A stretch of 64,000 nucleotides of DNA, from the NCBI GenBank assembly GCA_025055075.1, contig JANWYV010000001.1, positions 1 through 64,000 on the forward strand, read 5' to 3'. Of the stretch, positions 28,401-36,708 are shown in pieces; the stretch's first letter is position 1; every line of letters starts with the position of its first letter. Source of the DNA: Blastocatellia bacterium (GTDB lineage: Bacteria > Acidobacteriota > Blastocatellia > HR10). Position numbers and translations under genes: made by a program. The notes below the pieces were generated by a model. The model was not told the DNA's origin and did no database searches. It worked only from the letters and a program-made list of their open reading frames with translations.

Positions 28401-29088
28401 TCTTCCCTGTCCCAATGCAGAGGAGCACGTCATGCGCGCGCGCATCCTCGCGCGTGAGGTAGTGGCAATCGTTCGTGACCACGAGCGGAATGCCCGTCTT
28501 CCTGGAGATCTCATTGAGCATTCGAATGACGTCGCGTTGTCCCGGAATCCCGTGATCCTGAATCTCCAGGTAATAGTGGCCCTTGCCGAAGATGTCTTGA
28601 AACTCGGCAGCCTGACGCACGGCCTCATCCATTTTCCCCTGAAGGGCGAGCGCTGCTGGAACGCCCGACAGGCAGGAGGAAAGCGCAATAAGCCCCTCAT
28701 GATATGTGGCGAGCAGCTCTTTATCGAGACGCGGTTTGTAGTGAAAGCCCTCCAGATAGGCGAGCGAACTGAGTTTGACGAGATTGCGATACCCCGTCTC
28801 GTTCTGCGCGAGCAAGATGATGTGATAGATCGTCCTCTCCGGACCCGCCGACCGCTCTCGCCGATCGCCGAGCGTCAGATACGCTTCCATCCCGAGGATC
28901 GGCGTGACCCCGACCTCCCTCATGGCGTGATAGAACGAGATCGCCCCGAAGAGATTCCCGTGATCGGTCATCGCGACAGCGGGCATCCGCAGCTCCGTCA
29001 TTCGACGCGCGAGAGCCCCGATTTGAATCGCCCCATCGAGCAGGCTGTAGTCTGTGTGCAGGTGCAAGTGCACGAATTCCTTCGCCAT
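25480..29088 (-). CDS. dnaE: DNA polymerase III alpha subunit
   Basis: A replicative polymerase of 1,202 residues, start at MAKEFVHLHLHTDYSLLDG (29088). The frame remains open upstream but that extension looks non-coding. The N-terminal PHP domain carries HLHLHTDYS. The palm has the catalytic aspartate motif MPDIDIDF. The finger region has RHASIHAAGIVIS, and the C-terminal OB fold has ITIAGIVTALAIKTTKRG. Leading- and lagging-strand synthesis is the role. It lies 41 bases upstream of gatB and may co-transcribe with it. Confidence 0.97.
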   Translation of the reverse strand: MAKEFVHLHLHTDYSLLDGAIQIGALARRMTELRMPAVAMTDHGNLFGAISFYHAMREVGVTPILGMEAYLTLGDRRERSAGPERTIYHIILLAQNETGYRNLVKLSSLAYLEGFHYKPRLDKELLATYHEGLIALSSCLSGVPAALALQGKMDEAVRQAAEFQDIFGKGHYYLEIQDHGIPGQRDVIRMLNEISRKTGIPLVVTNDCHYLTREDARAHDVLLCIGTGKTIKDANRLRYQSDQLYVKSAEEMWEHFGTEFPEALRNTVRIAAMCHLELPKPPGIGYLPVFPVPEGFTTESYFEKVVRDGFAERMEQWREKAARGELKHPLSAYEQRLEYEIETIKQMGFAGYFLIVWDLVRYARQRGIPVGPGRGSAAGSLVAYCLRITDVDPIQYDLLFERFLSPARVTMPDIDIDFCMRGRPEVIAYVSQLYGRENVCQIITFGTLASRAVIKDVGRALDMKYADVEKVASLIPPPVRGRNVSIEEAIARTPELRQLIEKNPQVRELIDLARRLEGCARHASIHAAGIVISPYPLHDLIPVYKTPKGEITTQFALADLEKTGMLKMDFLALTTLTIIDDCVKMIEAAEGRRLDLSQIPLEDKKTLELFAEGDTDAIFQFEGEGIRELCRRLKPECFEDLVALNALYRPGPLDSGMVEDFIERRQGRRRVTYDFPEAREVLESTYGIPIYQEQVMALFQKLAGYSLGEADLIRRAMGKKKREELDRHREAFLQRAMARGHDRAKLEKLWQQLEGFADYAFNKSHAVAYSYLAYQTAYLKAHYPTYFYAAVLSNELNNTDKVVKYINRARARGIEILPPDVNLSREGFTPIGEKIRFGLAAIKGIGLSTVQAIIAAREAGGPFRSLFDFAARVDPRVLNRRVLESLIKAGAFDSLGARRSQLFAAIDRALEYGARRGREREIGQFGLFAPSAEGGTSDLEPPLPDLPEWPLEERLAGEKETLGFYVTGHPLERYAEEIALYTDTTTEQLFGVGDFKEDASDGELSDPEAEEKSDADKALSSSHLSRPRALNGRTITIAGIVTALAIKTTKRGDRFAIFTLEDQYGSLKVLVWPETFSRANGLLRDDALVVVRGKLELEENAATLVAEEILTLEDLKTRMTKLVIIRVKSETVTPAKVDLLYGVLDRHRGSTDVLFEVECARGILVRVRPNPFVKITPSPEALAEIRRHLGSCEIRLVNGRRP

Positions 29089-29125
29089 CGCCCTGCCCCC
29101 CAAGCCCATGTGTTCGGCGGCCTCT

Positions 29126-29156
29126 ACTATACCAAAGTCTTGTGGTCGGTCGTCAA
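29126..29156 (-). promoter_or_regulatory. candidate promoter of dnaE
   Basis: The reverse strand reads TTGACG (29156-29151), 19 bases, TATAGT (29131-29126). Hexamers are good (five of six each) but the spacer is two bases longer than ideal. Confidence 0.5.
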
Positions 29157-29288
29157 GGAGCACTTGACGAGCTTCTCCGCCCTCTTGGCATCGCGGCGAA
29201 GGCTTGTGAGCTATTGGTGGACGCGCTAGCATTGGTTGCTCGACGGCGAGCGTTCGAGCGATAGCCTCCATGTCGAGTGGCGAGGATT

Positions 29289-29627
29289 ATGAAATGCGTC
29301 ATCGCGTTCATTCAACCCCAGCATGTGGAGCGGGTCCTTGAGGCCTTGGATCGTCTCCCTGTGCGCGGGCTCTCGCTCACTGAGGTTCGCGGGTTCGGTC
29401 GCGGGCGGGCTCAACTTCTGCGCGAGAGCCCTTCCGGGACCGTGCGCCAGTTCAGCGCGAAGGTCCGGTTGGAGATCGTCTGCCGCGATGCCGAAGCGGA
29501 GACGATCGCTCGGACGATTCAACAAGCTGCGCATACGGGACGTCCCGGCGATGGGAAGATCTTCATCGCCCCTATCGAGCGAGCCATCAGCATCGTGACT
29601 GGGGAAGAGGACGACGCCGCCCTGTGA
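29289..29627 (+). CDS. divergent PII-family signal transduction protein
   Basis: Started at MKCVIAFIQPQH (29289) it has exactly 112 residues, the PII length. The C-terminal PII signature is conserved (TGRPGDGKIFIAPIERAIS followed by IVTGE). The T-loop is atypical: GFGRGRAQLLRESPSGTVRQF lacks the tyrosine (Tyr51) uridylylated in enterobacterial GlnB. It therefore probably binds nucleotides but is not modified by GlnD. No amtB or glnA is adjacent. It is transcribed away from dnaE. Confidence 0.85.
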   Translation: MKCVIAFIQPQHVERVLEALDRLPVRGLSLTEVRGFGRGRAQLLRESPSGTVRQFSAKVRLEIVCRDAEAETIARTIQQAAHTGRPGDGKIFIAPIERAISIVTGEEDDAAL

Positions 29628-29676
29628 GCGCGCGAGCTTCGCCGCTCTTCGCGGCCGAAGTGTCAAGCAAGAGCGA

Positions 29677-30459
29677 TCAGCGGCCTTTGAATTGAGCCGG
29701 CCGTTTCTCTAGAAACGCGCGCGTCCCCTCGCGGAAGTCCTCACTCGCGGCACAGAGCCCGAACAATGTGGCTTCCAGAAGGAGCGCTTCCTCCAACGGC
29801 ATTTCCAATCCAGCTGTGACAGCCTCCAAGCAAAACCGAACGGCCAACGGAGCGTTACTGAGGATCTGACGCGCGATCGTCTCAGCCGTCGGCAGCAACT
29901 CCTCGCGGCTTGTGACGCGATTCACCAGACCGAGCCGATAGGCCTCTTCGGCGGAAATCATCTCGCCCGTCAACAGCAGTTCCAATGCGCGCCCCTTTCC
30001 GATCAAGCGAGCCAGCCGCTGCGTCCCTCCATAGCCGGGGATGAGCCCGAGCTTCACCTCGGGTTGCCCCAGCTTCGCGTTCTCCGAGGCGATGCGAATC
30101 GTGCACGCCATCGCCAGCTCGCACCCTCCACCAAGCGCGTAGCCGTTGATCGCCGCGATCACCGGTTTCCCCAACCGTTCGATGAACGAAAGCAACTGTT
30201 GCCCGAAGCGAGCCATCGCTCGACCGCCGATGGGCGTTTGTTCGGCCAATTCGGCGATGTCCGCTCCGGCCACAAAGGCCTTATCTCCTGCTCCCGTCAG
30301 GATGACGACGCCCACGTCATCGTCGTGAGCGATCTCGTGAAAGACGGTCCATAGCTCGTGCACCGTCGCCGCGTTCAAGGCATTCAGTTTCTCCGGCCGA
30401 TTGATCGTGACATAGCCGATTCGCTCCCGCTTCTCGTACAGGAGATATTGATACGCCAT
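29677..30459 (-). CDS. enoyl-CoA hydratase (crotonase)
   Basis: Start at 30459, with AAGGAGGG before it, gives 260 residues, the usual crotonase size. The oxyanion-hole and acid/base segments are present: DKAFVAGADIAEL, GYALGGGCELAMACTIRIA and GLIPGYGGTQRLARLIGK. It hydrates crotonyl-CoA to 3-hydroxybutyryl-CoA or works in reverse. It is 83 bases downstream of hbd on the same strand, consistent with a short-chain acyl-CoA pathway. Confidence 0.93.
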   Translation of the reverse strand: MAYQYLLYEKRERIGYVTINRPEKLNALNAATVHELWTVFHEIAHDDDVGVVILTGAGDKAFVAGADIAELAEQTPIGGRAMARFGQQLLSFIERLGKPVIAAINGYALGGGCELAMACTIRIASENAKLGQPEVKLGLIPGYGGTQRLARLIGKGRALELLLTGEMISAEEAYRLGLVNRVTSREELLPTAETIARQILSNAPLAVRFCLEAVTAGLEMPLEEALLLEATLFGLCAASEDFREGTRAFLEKRPAQFKGR

Positions 30460-30542
30460 ACGGCCCTCCTTACCTGCTTCCCACGCCAATGCCGACATTG
30501 GTCTCGGCTCTCTGCCCACGGAGGGTCGAGGCCGAGATCCGC

Positions 30543-31433
30543 TCATCGCAGCTTCATCGGCTTCGGATTCTTCGGATCCGTGTAGTCGTAGAAACCGCGT
30601 CCCGTCTTCCGCCCATGCCATCCGGCGAGCACCATCTGCTTCAAGAGGGGCGGGGGCGCAAAGCGCGGATCCTTGTACTCCTCGTACATGATATTGGCGA
30701 TGTAATAGGTCGTATCCAAGCCGACGAAGTCCAAGAGCGTGAATGGCCCCATCGGATGATTGCAACCGAGCTTCATCGCCGCATCAATGTCCTCGATGGA
30801 CCCGACGCCTTCTTCAAGCGCGCGCACGGCATCTATGAGGTACGGGACCAAGAGCCGATTGACGATGAATCCCACGCGGTCCTTCGCGCGCACGGGCGTC
30901 TTCCCCAAGCTCTTTGCGAATTCCGTGGCGCGCGTGATAACCTCCTCATCAGTGAAAAGCGAGGGAATGATCTCCACGAGTTTCATCAGGGGCACGGGAT
31001 TGAAGAAGTGCAAACCCAGGAATCGCCGTTGACGCTCGGGCGTCAGAACGGTCGCCATCTCGGTGATCGAGATCGAGGACGTGTTGCTCGCCAGGATCGT
31101 CTCCGGTCGACAGATCCGGTCCAACTGCGCGAAGAGGTCCTTCTTCGCTTGAATGTTCTCGATGATCGCCTCGACGACGATATCGCAGTCGGCGTAATCC
31201 TCCAGGCGAAGGGTTCGCTTCAACCGGGCGAGCGTCTGCTGTTTCTGTTCAGCGGAGATCGTCCCCTTCTCGACGAATTTCGAGAGCGAATCCTCGATGC
31301 GACCGAAGCCTTTTTGCAAGATCTCCTCCGAGACATCAGAGACGAGTGTCTCATATCCGGACATGGCGGCCACTTGGGCGATGCCCGAGCCCATGAGGCC
31401 ACAACCGATAACGCCAACCGTTCGGATCGTCAT
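30543..31433 (-). CDS. hbd: 3-hydroxybutyryl-CoA dehydrogenase
   Basis: Start at 31433 is set by AAGGAGG upstream. The N-terminal Rossmann fold has VGVIGCGLMGSGIAQVAA. The catalytic His is in LGLHFFNPVPLMKLVE, and the C-terminal dimerisation domain follows, ending FTLLDFVGLDT and GRKTGRGFYDY. It interconverts acetoacetyl-CoA and 3-hydroxybutyryl-CoA with NAD(P)H. It lies between the crotonase and thiolase genes, with a surface protein gene inserted upstream. Confidence 0.94.
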   Translation of the reverse strand: MTIRTVGVIGCGLMGSGIAQVAAMSGYETLVSDVSEEILQKGFGRIEDSLSKFVEKGTISAEQKQQTLARLKRTLRLEDYADCDIVVEAIIENIQAKKDLFAQLDRICRPETILASNTSSISITEMATVLTPERQRRFLGLHFFNPVPLMKLVEIIPSLFTDEEVITRATEFAKSLGKTPVRAKDRVGFIVNRLLVPYLIDAVRALEEGVGSIEDIDAAMKLGCNHPMGPFTLLDFVGLDTTYYIANIMYEEYKDPRFAPPPLLKQMVLAGWHGRKTGRGFYDYTDPKNPKPMKLR

Positions 31434-31479
31434 AGCCTTATCCTCCTTCGTTCGCGACTTCTCCCATTGTGCACGCAGC

Positions 31480-31515
31480 CTCGCTCCGATCGGTGCGGGA
31501 TCGATCGGAGGCGAG
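31480..31515. terminator. hairpin between the surface-protein gene and hbd
   Basis: TCCGATCG (31485-31492) pairs with CGATCGGA (31502-31509), extended by CTCGC/GCGAG with one bulged G. It is downstream of the reverse-strand gene ending at 31540 and upstream of hbd. No T-tract follows, so termination is plausible but not certain. Confidence 0.45.
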
Positions 31516-31539
31516 AGGCTTTCCGCTGATCTTCGGCTT

Positions 31540-32892
31540 TCAGAATGACGAATGCCGACGGGCGCGCAGTCCCGACGGCAGCGTGGGGGAAGGAGTCGGC
31601 GGACAAATCGTGATTTGGTACGCCCTCCCGCTGAGGAGACGAAGCCGATATCGTCCTTGCGCGTCGGCCTCCGTCGCTGCGGTGAAAGCGGCATTTGGCG
31701 TTCCACTGAGCGTGCTCGTAGTAGCGAAGACGAATGCGCGAGCGACCGGCTGGCCCCGTTGATCGGTGATCCGTCCCGAGAGGGTGACGAAAGAGGGAAG
31801 CGAGGGCAGAGTGAAATTCTGCGTCGTGTCCGCCGTGAGCGCGCGTTCGAGGAAAGAAAAGCTGAGCCTGGGATTCGTCTCGTCATTGGGATCGAGATCT
31901 ACCTCCGCGTTCAGCCGATACGTTCCCGGCACAAGCAACAGCCGATACGCACCCGTTGCGCTCTCTTCGGGGATCCGGGTCATCGCAGATACCACGGGGA
32001 GGTCAAACCTCACCGCCCCACTCTCACAAGCCCACTCGGCATCCGAAGGGAGCTTTGCGAGATCCGCTGTCGCGATGGCGATCACTTGGGCCGGGACAGC
32101 GGGCGACCCCGTCGCTCGCGTCACCCTTCCGGAGAGTTCGATCGCTGCCGGGAGCGTGAAATCCCGCGTGCTCGAGGCGCTCACGCTAATTTGCCCTAGG
32201 CGAACGGATGTCCAATCCGCGTCCTCTCTCTCGGGATCGGTGATCCAGGCCGTGACCGTATACGATCCGGGCAAAAGTCGCGCTCGGTATGTCGGATCAA
32301 ATGGCACCAGTGCAGAGACGTTTCCATCAGCAGAAGAAAAGAGGAGGAAACCTTTCGCGGGAAATCTGCCGGCGCTCGTAATCCGACCCGAAAGGGAGAT
32401 GAGCCCCGGAAGTTGAGGGGGCGTGATGTCCAGCGTGCGATCGGCCGTGATCGCGACCGTCCGAGAGAGATCCGAAACGACCTGCAACACTGCGCCCTCG
32501 CCCGCCTCGGAGTCCTCGAGGATCAAGCGTCGAAAATACAACCGATAATTCCCAGCCGGGAGCACAATCCGATAGGCCGCCGTCAGACCAGCGATGGAAA
32601 AATCCACCGTGATCTCTCCGGAGAAGGTGCGGTCGTTGGATCGCGCGAGCACCGCACTCCCCATGACCGAGAGGGGATCGTCCACCAGGATCTTCCCCGA
32701 GAGGACGAATCCGCTCGGAAGCGCGACATCGAGCGTGGTGTCGCGCGTCACATCCACGTCCGTTCGCCGAGCCCCTAAGAGCGATCGTTGAGCTTGGGCG
32801 AACGCCCCGATGGAACAGTAGAGGAGAATGAGGCTGCTGATGAAAAGCCGGCGCACTCGTTCATCTCGTTTCGAGCGTCTTCGATCGTGCAT
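31540..32892 (-). CDS. exported multi-repeat beta-sandwich protein (carboxypeptidase-regulatory-like)
   Basis: A 450-residue protein with a basic N-terminus and signal peptide (FISSLILLYCSIGAFAQAQ). At least four modules of about 100 residues each begin with an LSG(K/R)(I/V) strand: LSGKILVDD, LSGRITSAG, LSGRVTRAT and LSGRITDQR. Each contains an YRxxLLPGxY turn (LLPGSYTVTAW, LVPGTYRLNAE). This is the pattern of CarboxypepD_reg/transthyretin-like surface domains. No catalytic residues are seen. It interrupts the thiolase-hbd gene order, and a hairpin separates it from hbd. Confidence 0.7.
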   Translation of the reverse strand: MHDRRRSKRDERVRRLFISSLILLYCSIGAFAQAQRSLLGARRTDVDVTRDTTLDVALPSGFVLSGKILVDDPLSVMGSAVLARSNDRTFSGEITVDFSIAGLTAAYRIVLPAGNYRLYFRRLILEDSEAGEGAVLQVVSDLSRTVAITADRTLDITPPQLPGLISLSGRITSAGRFPAKGFLLFSSADGNVSALVPFDPTYRARLLPGSYTVTAWITDPEREDADWTSVRLGQISVSASSTRDFTLPAAIELSGRVTRATGSPAVPAQVIAIATADLAKLPSDAEWACESGAVRFDLPVVSAMTRIPEESATGAYRLLLVPGTYRLNAEVDLDPNDETNPRLSFSFLERALTADTTQNFTLPSLPSFVTLSGRITDQRGQPVARAFVFATTSTLSGTPNAAFTAATEADAQGRYRLRLLSGRAYQITICPPTPSPTLPSGLRARRHSSF

Positions 32893-32904
32893 AGATCAGC
32901 TCCT

Positions 32905-34089
32905 TTAGGCGAAGGCTTCGACGATGAGCGCGATGCCTTGTCCTCCACCGATGCACGCGCTCGCAAGTCCGTATCGTTTTCGACGGCGACGCAGCTCCAG
33001 AAGCAGCGTCAGCACCAGCCGCGTGCCCGTCGCCCCCAAAGGATGGCCGAGCGCAATGGCCCCGCCGTTGACGTTCGTCCGCTCGCGATCGAGCGCGAGC
33101 GCCTTCTCCACGGCGAGATATTGCGCCGCAAAGGCTTCGTTGATCTCGATGAGGTCCATATCCTCCAGCTTCAATCCGGCTTTCTTCAAAGCCTGTTGCG
33201 AGGCCGGAACCGGACCGATGCCCATAATGGCTGGATCAACGCCTACAATGCCCCAGGAGACAATGCGTCCAAGAGGCTTCACCTCACGGGAGCGAAGTGC
33301 TTCTTCATCTCCAAGAACAACGGCCGCGGCCCCATCCACAATCCCCGAAGCATTCCCCGCCGTCACACATCCATCGGGGGAGAAGACGGGCTTCAATCGG
33401 GCGAGCGCTTCCAGCGTCGTATCCGGACGCATGTGATCGTCGAAGTCAAAGAGTTCACTCCCTTCTTTGGTCTTCAGCTCGATGGGAACGATCTCCTCGC
33501 GAAACTTCCCGGCCTGGCGCGCGGCAGCCGCTCGGCGCTGACTGAGCAGGGCGAACTCGTCCTGTTCCTCGCGCGAGATGTTCATCCGCCGAGCCAGATT
33601 CTCCGCCGTCTGCGCCATCATGTATCCGCAAGAGCTGTCGTACAAAGAGGCCCAAAGGTAATCCTCCAACTGCGCATGACCGAGCCGCACGCCCCACCGT
33701 GCACCGCGCACAACATACGGTGCTTGGGACATAGATTCCATCCCTCCGGCCAGAACCAAATGCGCTTCTCCTAGGAGGATCATGTGAGCGCCGCTGATGA
33801 TCGCTTGCATGCCCGAACCACATAGCCGATTGACCGTCAGGGCTGGACGATCAATGGGCACGCCCGCCTTCAAACCCACATGCCGCGCCCCGTAGATCGC
33901 GTTGCTCGACGATTGAAGGACGTTGCCAAAAATGACGTGATCAATCTCCTCAGGAGCGACTCGCGATCGGTCGAGGGCGGCACGCGCTGCGATCGCTCCG
34001 AGCTCGATCTCCGTGAAATCCTTGAGTCGTCCTCCGTATTCTCCCATGGGCGTTCGAGCGCCGCCCAAGATGAAGATGTCTTTCATCAT
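32905..34089 (-). CDS. acetyl-CoA C-acetyltransferase (thiolase)
   Basis: A 394-residue thiolase. Nucleophilic Cys sits in VNRLCGSGMQAIISGA (near residue 90). The His and second Cys motifs are NGGAIALGHPLGATGTR and SACIGGGQGIALIVE. It condenses two acetyl-CoA to acetoacetyl-CoA or cleaves 3-ketoacyl-CoA. It probably heads a reverse-strand unit with the surface protein, hbd and crotonase. GGAAGGAG precedes the start; a second ATG follows directly. Confidence 0.95.
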   Translation of the reverse strand: MMKDIFILGGARTPMGEYGGRLKDFTEIELGAIAARAALDRSRVAPEEIDHVIFGNVLQSSSNAIYGARHVGLKAGVPIDRPALTVNRLCGSGMQAIISGAHMILLGEAHLVLAGGMESMSQAPYVVRGARWGVRLGHAQLEDYLWASLYDSSCGYMMAQTAENLARRMNISREEQDEFALLSQRRAAAARQAGKFREEIVPIELKTKEGSELFDFDDHMRPDTTLEALARLKPVFSPDGCVTAGNASGIVDGAAAVVLGDEEALRSREVKPLGRIVSWGIVGVDPAIMGIGPVPASQQALKKAGLKLEDMDLIEINEAFAAQYLAVEKALALDRERTNVNGGAIALGHPLGATGTRLVLTLLLELRRRRKRYGLASACIGGGQGIALIVEAFA

Positions 34090-34198
34090 CGCTCTCCTTC
34101 CACTCGCGCGGTTGCTAAGCTAACAGACGTGAGCAGCGATGTCAAACGCGTCGCTTCTTCCGACCGGCGGAACTCGCGTCGCTCGTCAGAAAAGGGGA

Positions 34199-34227
34199 TT
34201 GACAGCGGGACGGATTCGGGCTATAAT
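34199..34227 (+). promoter_or_regulatory. consensus sigma-70 promoter of the TonB-dependent receptor
   Basis: TTGACA (34199-34204), 17 bases, TATAAT (34222-34227): both hexamers and the spacer are perfect. The transcript should start near 34234, immediately before a 25-bp dyad that would act as operator. The leader to the start codon is about 74 bases. Confidence 0.9.
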
Positions 34228-34237
34228 CCCCTCCTTG

Positions 34238-34262
34238 GAAATTGAAAATGGTTTTCGATTTC
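34238..34262. promoter_or_regulatory. 25-bp operator dyad, Fur-like, at the receptor transcript start
   Basis: Arms GAAATTGAAAA and TTTTCGATTTC match as inverted repeats at 10 of 11 positions around TGG. The core TGAAAATGGTTTTCG matches the 7-1-7 Fur consensus TGATAATNATTATCA at 10 of 14 informative positions. It directly overlaps the start of transcription, so a bound repressor would block initiation. Confidence 0.6.
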
Positions 34263-34307
34263 TTAAAGCGCGAAACCGCGCCGATCAATTCGCGAAGGAG
34301 GGGAGTT

Positions 34308-36701
34308 ATGTCTCGAATCTGGGGGATCGTGGGGCTCATGGGATGCCTAGTCTACGGGGTCGGATTCGCCCAAGGACGTATGGGAGCCATCGTGGGGCGT
34401 GTGACCGATCAGACGGGAGCGATCGTCCCCGAGGCCATCGTCCAACTTTGGGAGCCGACCGCTGGCATTCATCGCATCGCTCGCACCGATGGCATCGGTG
34501 ATTTTGGCTTCGACCATCTCAATCCCGGGCGCTATCGGATCCTCGTCTCGGCCGATGGGTTTGCCTCTCAATCTCGTGAAGTCGTCCTCGCGGCCGGAGC
34601 TCGTTTGGAGCTGACATTCGTGCTCTCGCCGCGGCCGATCGCGGAGGAGGTCGTCGTCTTGGCGGGGACCATCGTGGATACGCCGGAGACGCTGCGGCGA
34701 ATTCCCGGATCGGTTGAGATCCTGGATCGGCAAGTGCTCGATGCGAGCCACGTTTTCACGATCAACGAAGCTTTGCGTAAGGTCACGGGCGTGTTCGCGC
34801 GCGACGAGGAGGGGTTCGGCCTGCGCCCGAATATCGGCATTCGCGGGCTGAATCCCACGCGCTCGACCAAGGTGTTGCTTCTCGAAGACGGCATCCCGCT
34901 GACCTATGCGCCCTATGGTGATAATGCCTCGTACTATCATCCGCCGGTGGATCGGTTCGAGAGCATCGAGGTCATCAAAGGATCGGGGCAAATCCTCTAC
35001 GGTCCGATGACCATCGGCGGCGTTATCAACTACATTACGCCGAATCCTCCCGAGAAATCACGCGGCGCTCTGACGCTCATGGGGGGCAATCGTGATTATC
35101 TCGACGGGCACCTCAGCTATGGCGGGACGTGGGGCGGCACGGGATTACTCCTCGATTACATGCGCAAGCAGGGCGAGGGCTCGCGCGACAACACGCGCAC
35201 GGGGCTCAATGATGCGAACCTCAAGCTCGTCACTGCGCTCGGCTCCAAGCACGCCTTGACGATCAAGGGCAATTACTACGGCGAGAACTCGCAGGTGACC
35301 TATTCGGGTTTGCGGCTCGACGAATACCTCGCCAATCCGCGTCAGAATCCCTTCCTCAATGATCGCTTCGTGGGAGATCGGTACGGAGCGTCCGTCACTC
35401 ACGCCTATATCCTGAAGAACGAGGTTGTGCTCACGACCAGCCTTTACGGCTCGATGTTCTTCCGTGATTGGTGGCGACAATCGAGCAATTCCAATCAGCG
35501 CCCGAATCGGCGCGGCGATCCCGGTTGCCGCGGCATGGAAGATCTTCTGACGACTTGCGGTAACGAAGGGCGATTGCGCAAATATTACACCTGGGGGATC
35601 GAGCCGCGCATTCGGGCCTTCGACCGAATTCTCGGCATTCGGGGCGAAACGGAATTTGGTTTTCGCGCGCACTTCGAGCGGCAGGATCGTAGACAGATGA
35701 ACGGCCAAGCGCCGACGGCTCGCACAGGCGCACTGGTCGAGGACAATGAACGGAAGAACCAGGCGTACTCGGGCTTCATTCAGCATCGGTTTCTGCTTGG
35801 CCGGTGGACGCTCACGCCGGGCCTGCGCCTGGAGCACGTTCGCTATGAGCGCACGAACCGGTTGGCTAATCGCGGCGCGGGCGCGACTGGGCGCACGCAT
35901 CTGACGGAGGTCATCCCGGGCATCGGCATTACGTTCGCTCCGGCGTCTCACACGACGATCTTCGGCGGGGCGCATCGCGGATTCGCTCCACCGCGCACCG
36001 AGGACATTATTGACAATGCGGGGGGAACGATCGATCTCGATCCCGAACGGAGTTGGACCTATGAAGTGGGCGTGCGAAGCTGGCCCGTCTCCGGCCTGAA
36101 GCTGGAGGCGACGTTCTTCCGCATGGATTTCGAGAACCAGATCGTTCCGGCGAGCGTCGCTGGCGGCATCGGCGCAACGTTCACCAACGCGGGAGAGACG
36201 CTCCATCAGGGGATGGAATTCACCGGCCGCGTGGATATGGGCTCGCTACTCAACATGACGCACAACGTCTATGTCCGCACTGCTTACACCTATATCCCGA
36301 CGGCGAAGTTCGTCGGCCGGCGATTCAGCAGCATTCCGGGATTCAGCACTGTGAGCGTGAGCGGGAATCGGCTTCCCTATGCGCCGAAGCATCTCATGAA
36401 TTTCCAGCTCGGATATGCGCATCCGCGCGGATTGGACGCGCTCCTGGAGGCCGTTCATGTCAGCGATCAATTCGGCGACGATTTGAACACGATCGCGCCG
36501 ACGCCCGACGGTCAGCGAGGGCTGTTGCCCGCGTATACGATCTGGAATCTGACGCTGAACTATCGCGTGGAATCGCGCGGTCTGACGTTCTTCGTTACGG
36601 TGAAAAACCTCTTCGATCGCTTGTACATCGCTGACCGAACGCGCGGGATTTTGCCAGGCCCCCCGCGACTCGTGCACGGCGGTTTGCGCTTTCAGTTTTG
36701 A
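34308..36701 (+). CDS. TonB-dependent outer membrane receptor (FecA-like)
   Basis: The start at 34308 has AAGGAGGGG ideally placed and a signal peptide (IWGIVGLMGCLVYGVGFAQ). Residues ~25-105 are a carboxypeptidase-regulatory-like domain (GAIVGRVTDQTGAIVPEAIV). A plug domain follows (IPGSVEILDRQVLDASHVF, GIRGLNPTRSTKVLLLEDGI, EVIKGSGQILYGP) and then a 22-strand barrel ending in an aromatic residue (GGLRFQF). The plug resembles ferric dicitrate receptors. The Fur-like operator supports an iron-chelate substrate, but that is inferred. Confidence 0.93.
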   Translation: MSRIWGIVGLMGCLVYGVGFAQGRMGAIVGRVTDQTGAIVPEAIVQLWEPTAGIHRIARTDGIGDFGFDHLNPGRYRILVSADGFASQSREVVLAAGARLELTFVLSPRPIAEEVVVLAGTIVDTPETLRRIPGSVEILDRQVLDASHVFTINEALRKVTGVFARDEEGFGLRPNIGIRGLNPTRSTKVLLLEDGIPLTYAPYGDNASYYHPPVDRFESIEVIKGSGQILYGPMTIGGVINYITPNPPEKSRGALTLMGGNRDYLDGHLSYGGTWGGTGLLLDYMRKQGEGSRDNTRTGLNDANLKLVTALGSKHALTIKGNYYGENSQVTYSGLRLDEYLANPRQNPFLNDRFVGDRYGASVTHAYILKNEVVLTTSLYGSMFFRDWWRQSSNSNQRPNRRGDPGCRGMEDLLTTCGNEGRLRKYYTWGIEPRIRAFDRILGIRGETEFGFRAHFERQDRRQMNGQAPTARTGALVEDNERKNQAYSGFIQHRFLLGRWTLTPGLRLEHVRYERTNRLANRGAGATGRTHLTEVIPGIGITFAPASHTTIFGGAHRGFAPPRTEDIIDNAGGTIDLDPERSWTYEVGVRSWPVSGLKLEATFFRMDFENQIVPASVAGGIGATFTNAGETLHQGMEFTGRVDMGSLLNMTHNVYVRTAYTYIPTAKFVGRRFSSIPGFSTVSVSGNRLPYAPKHLMNFQLGYAHPRGLDALLEAVHVSDQFGDDLNTIAPTPDGQRGLLPAYTIWNLTLNYRVESRGLTFFVTVKNLFDRLYIADRTRGILPGPPRLVHGGLRFQF

Positions 36702-36708
36702 ATAAATC

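Noticed and set aside
29089-29271. N-terminal extension of dnaE
   Set aside because: The PHP domain starts right after the ATG at 29088 and the extension lacks protein character; promoter-like hexamers lie inside it.
35145-36206. 353-codon open frame antisense to the TonB receptor
   Set aside because: No recognisable motif; the receptor on the other strand is clear.
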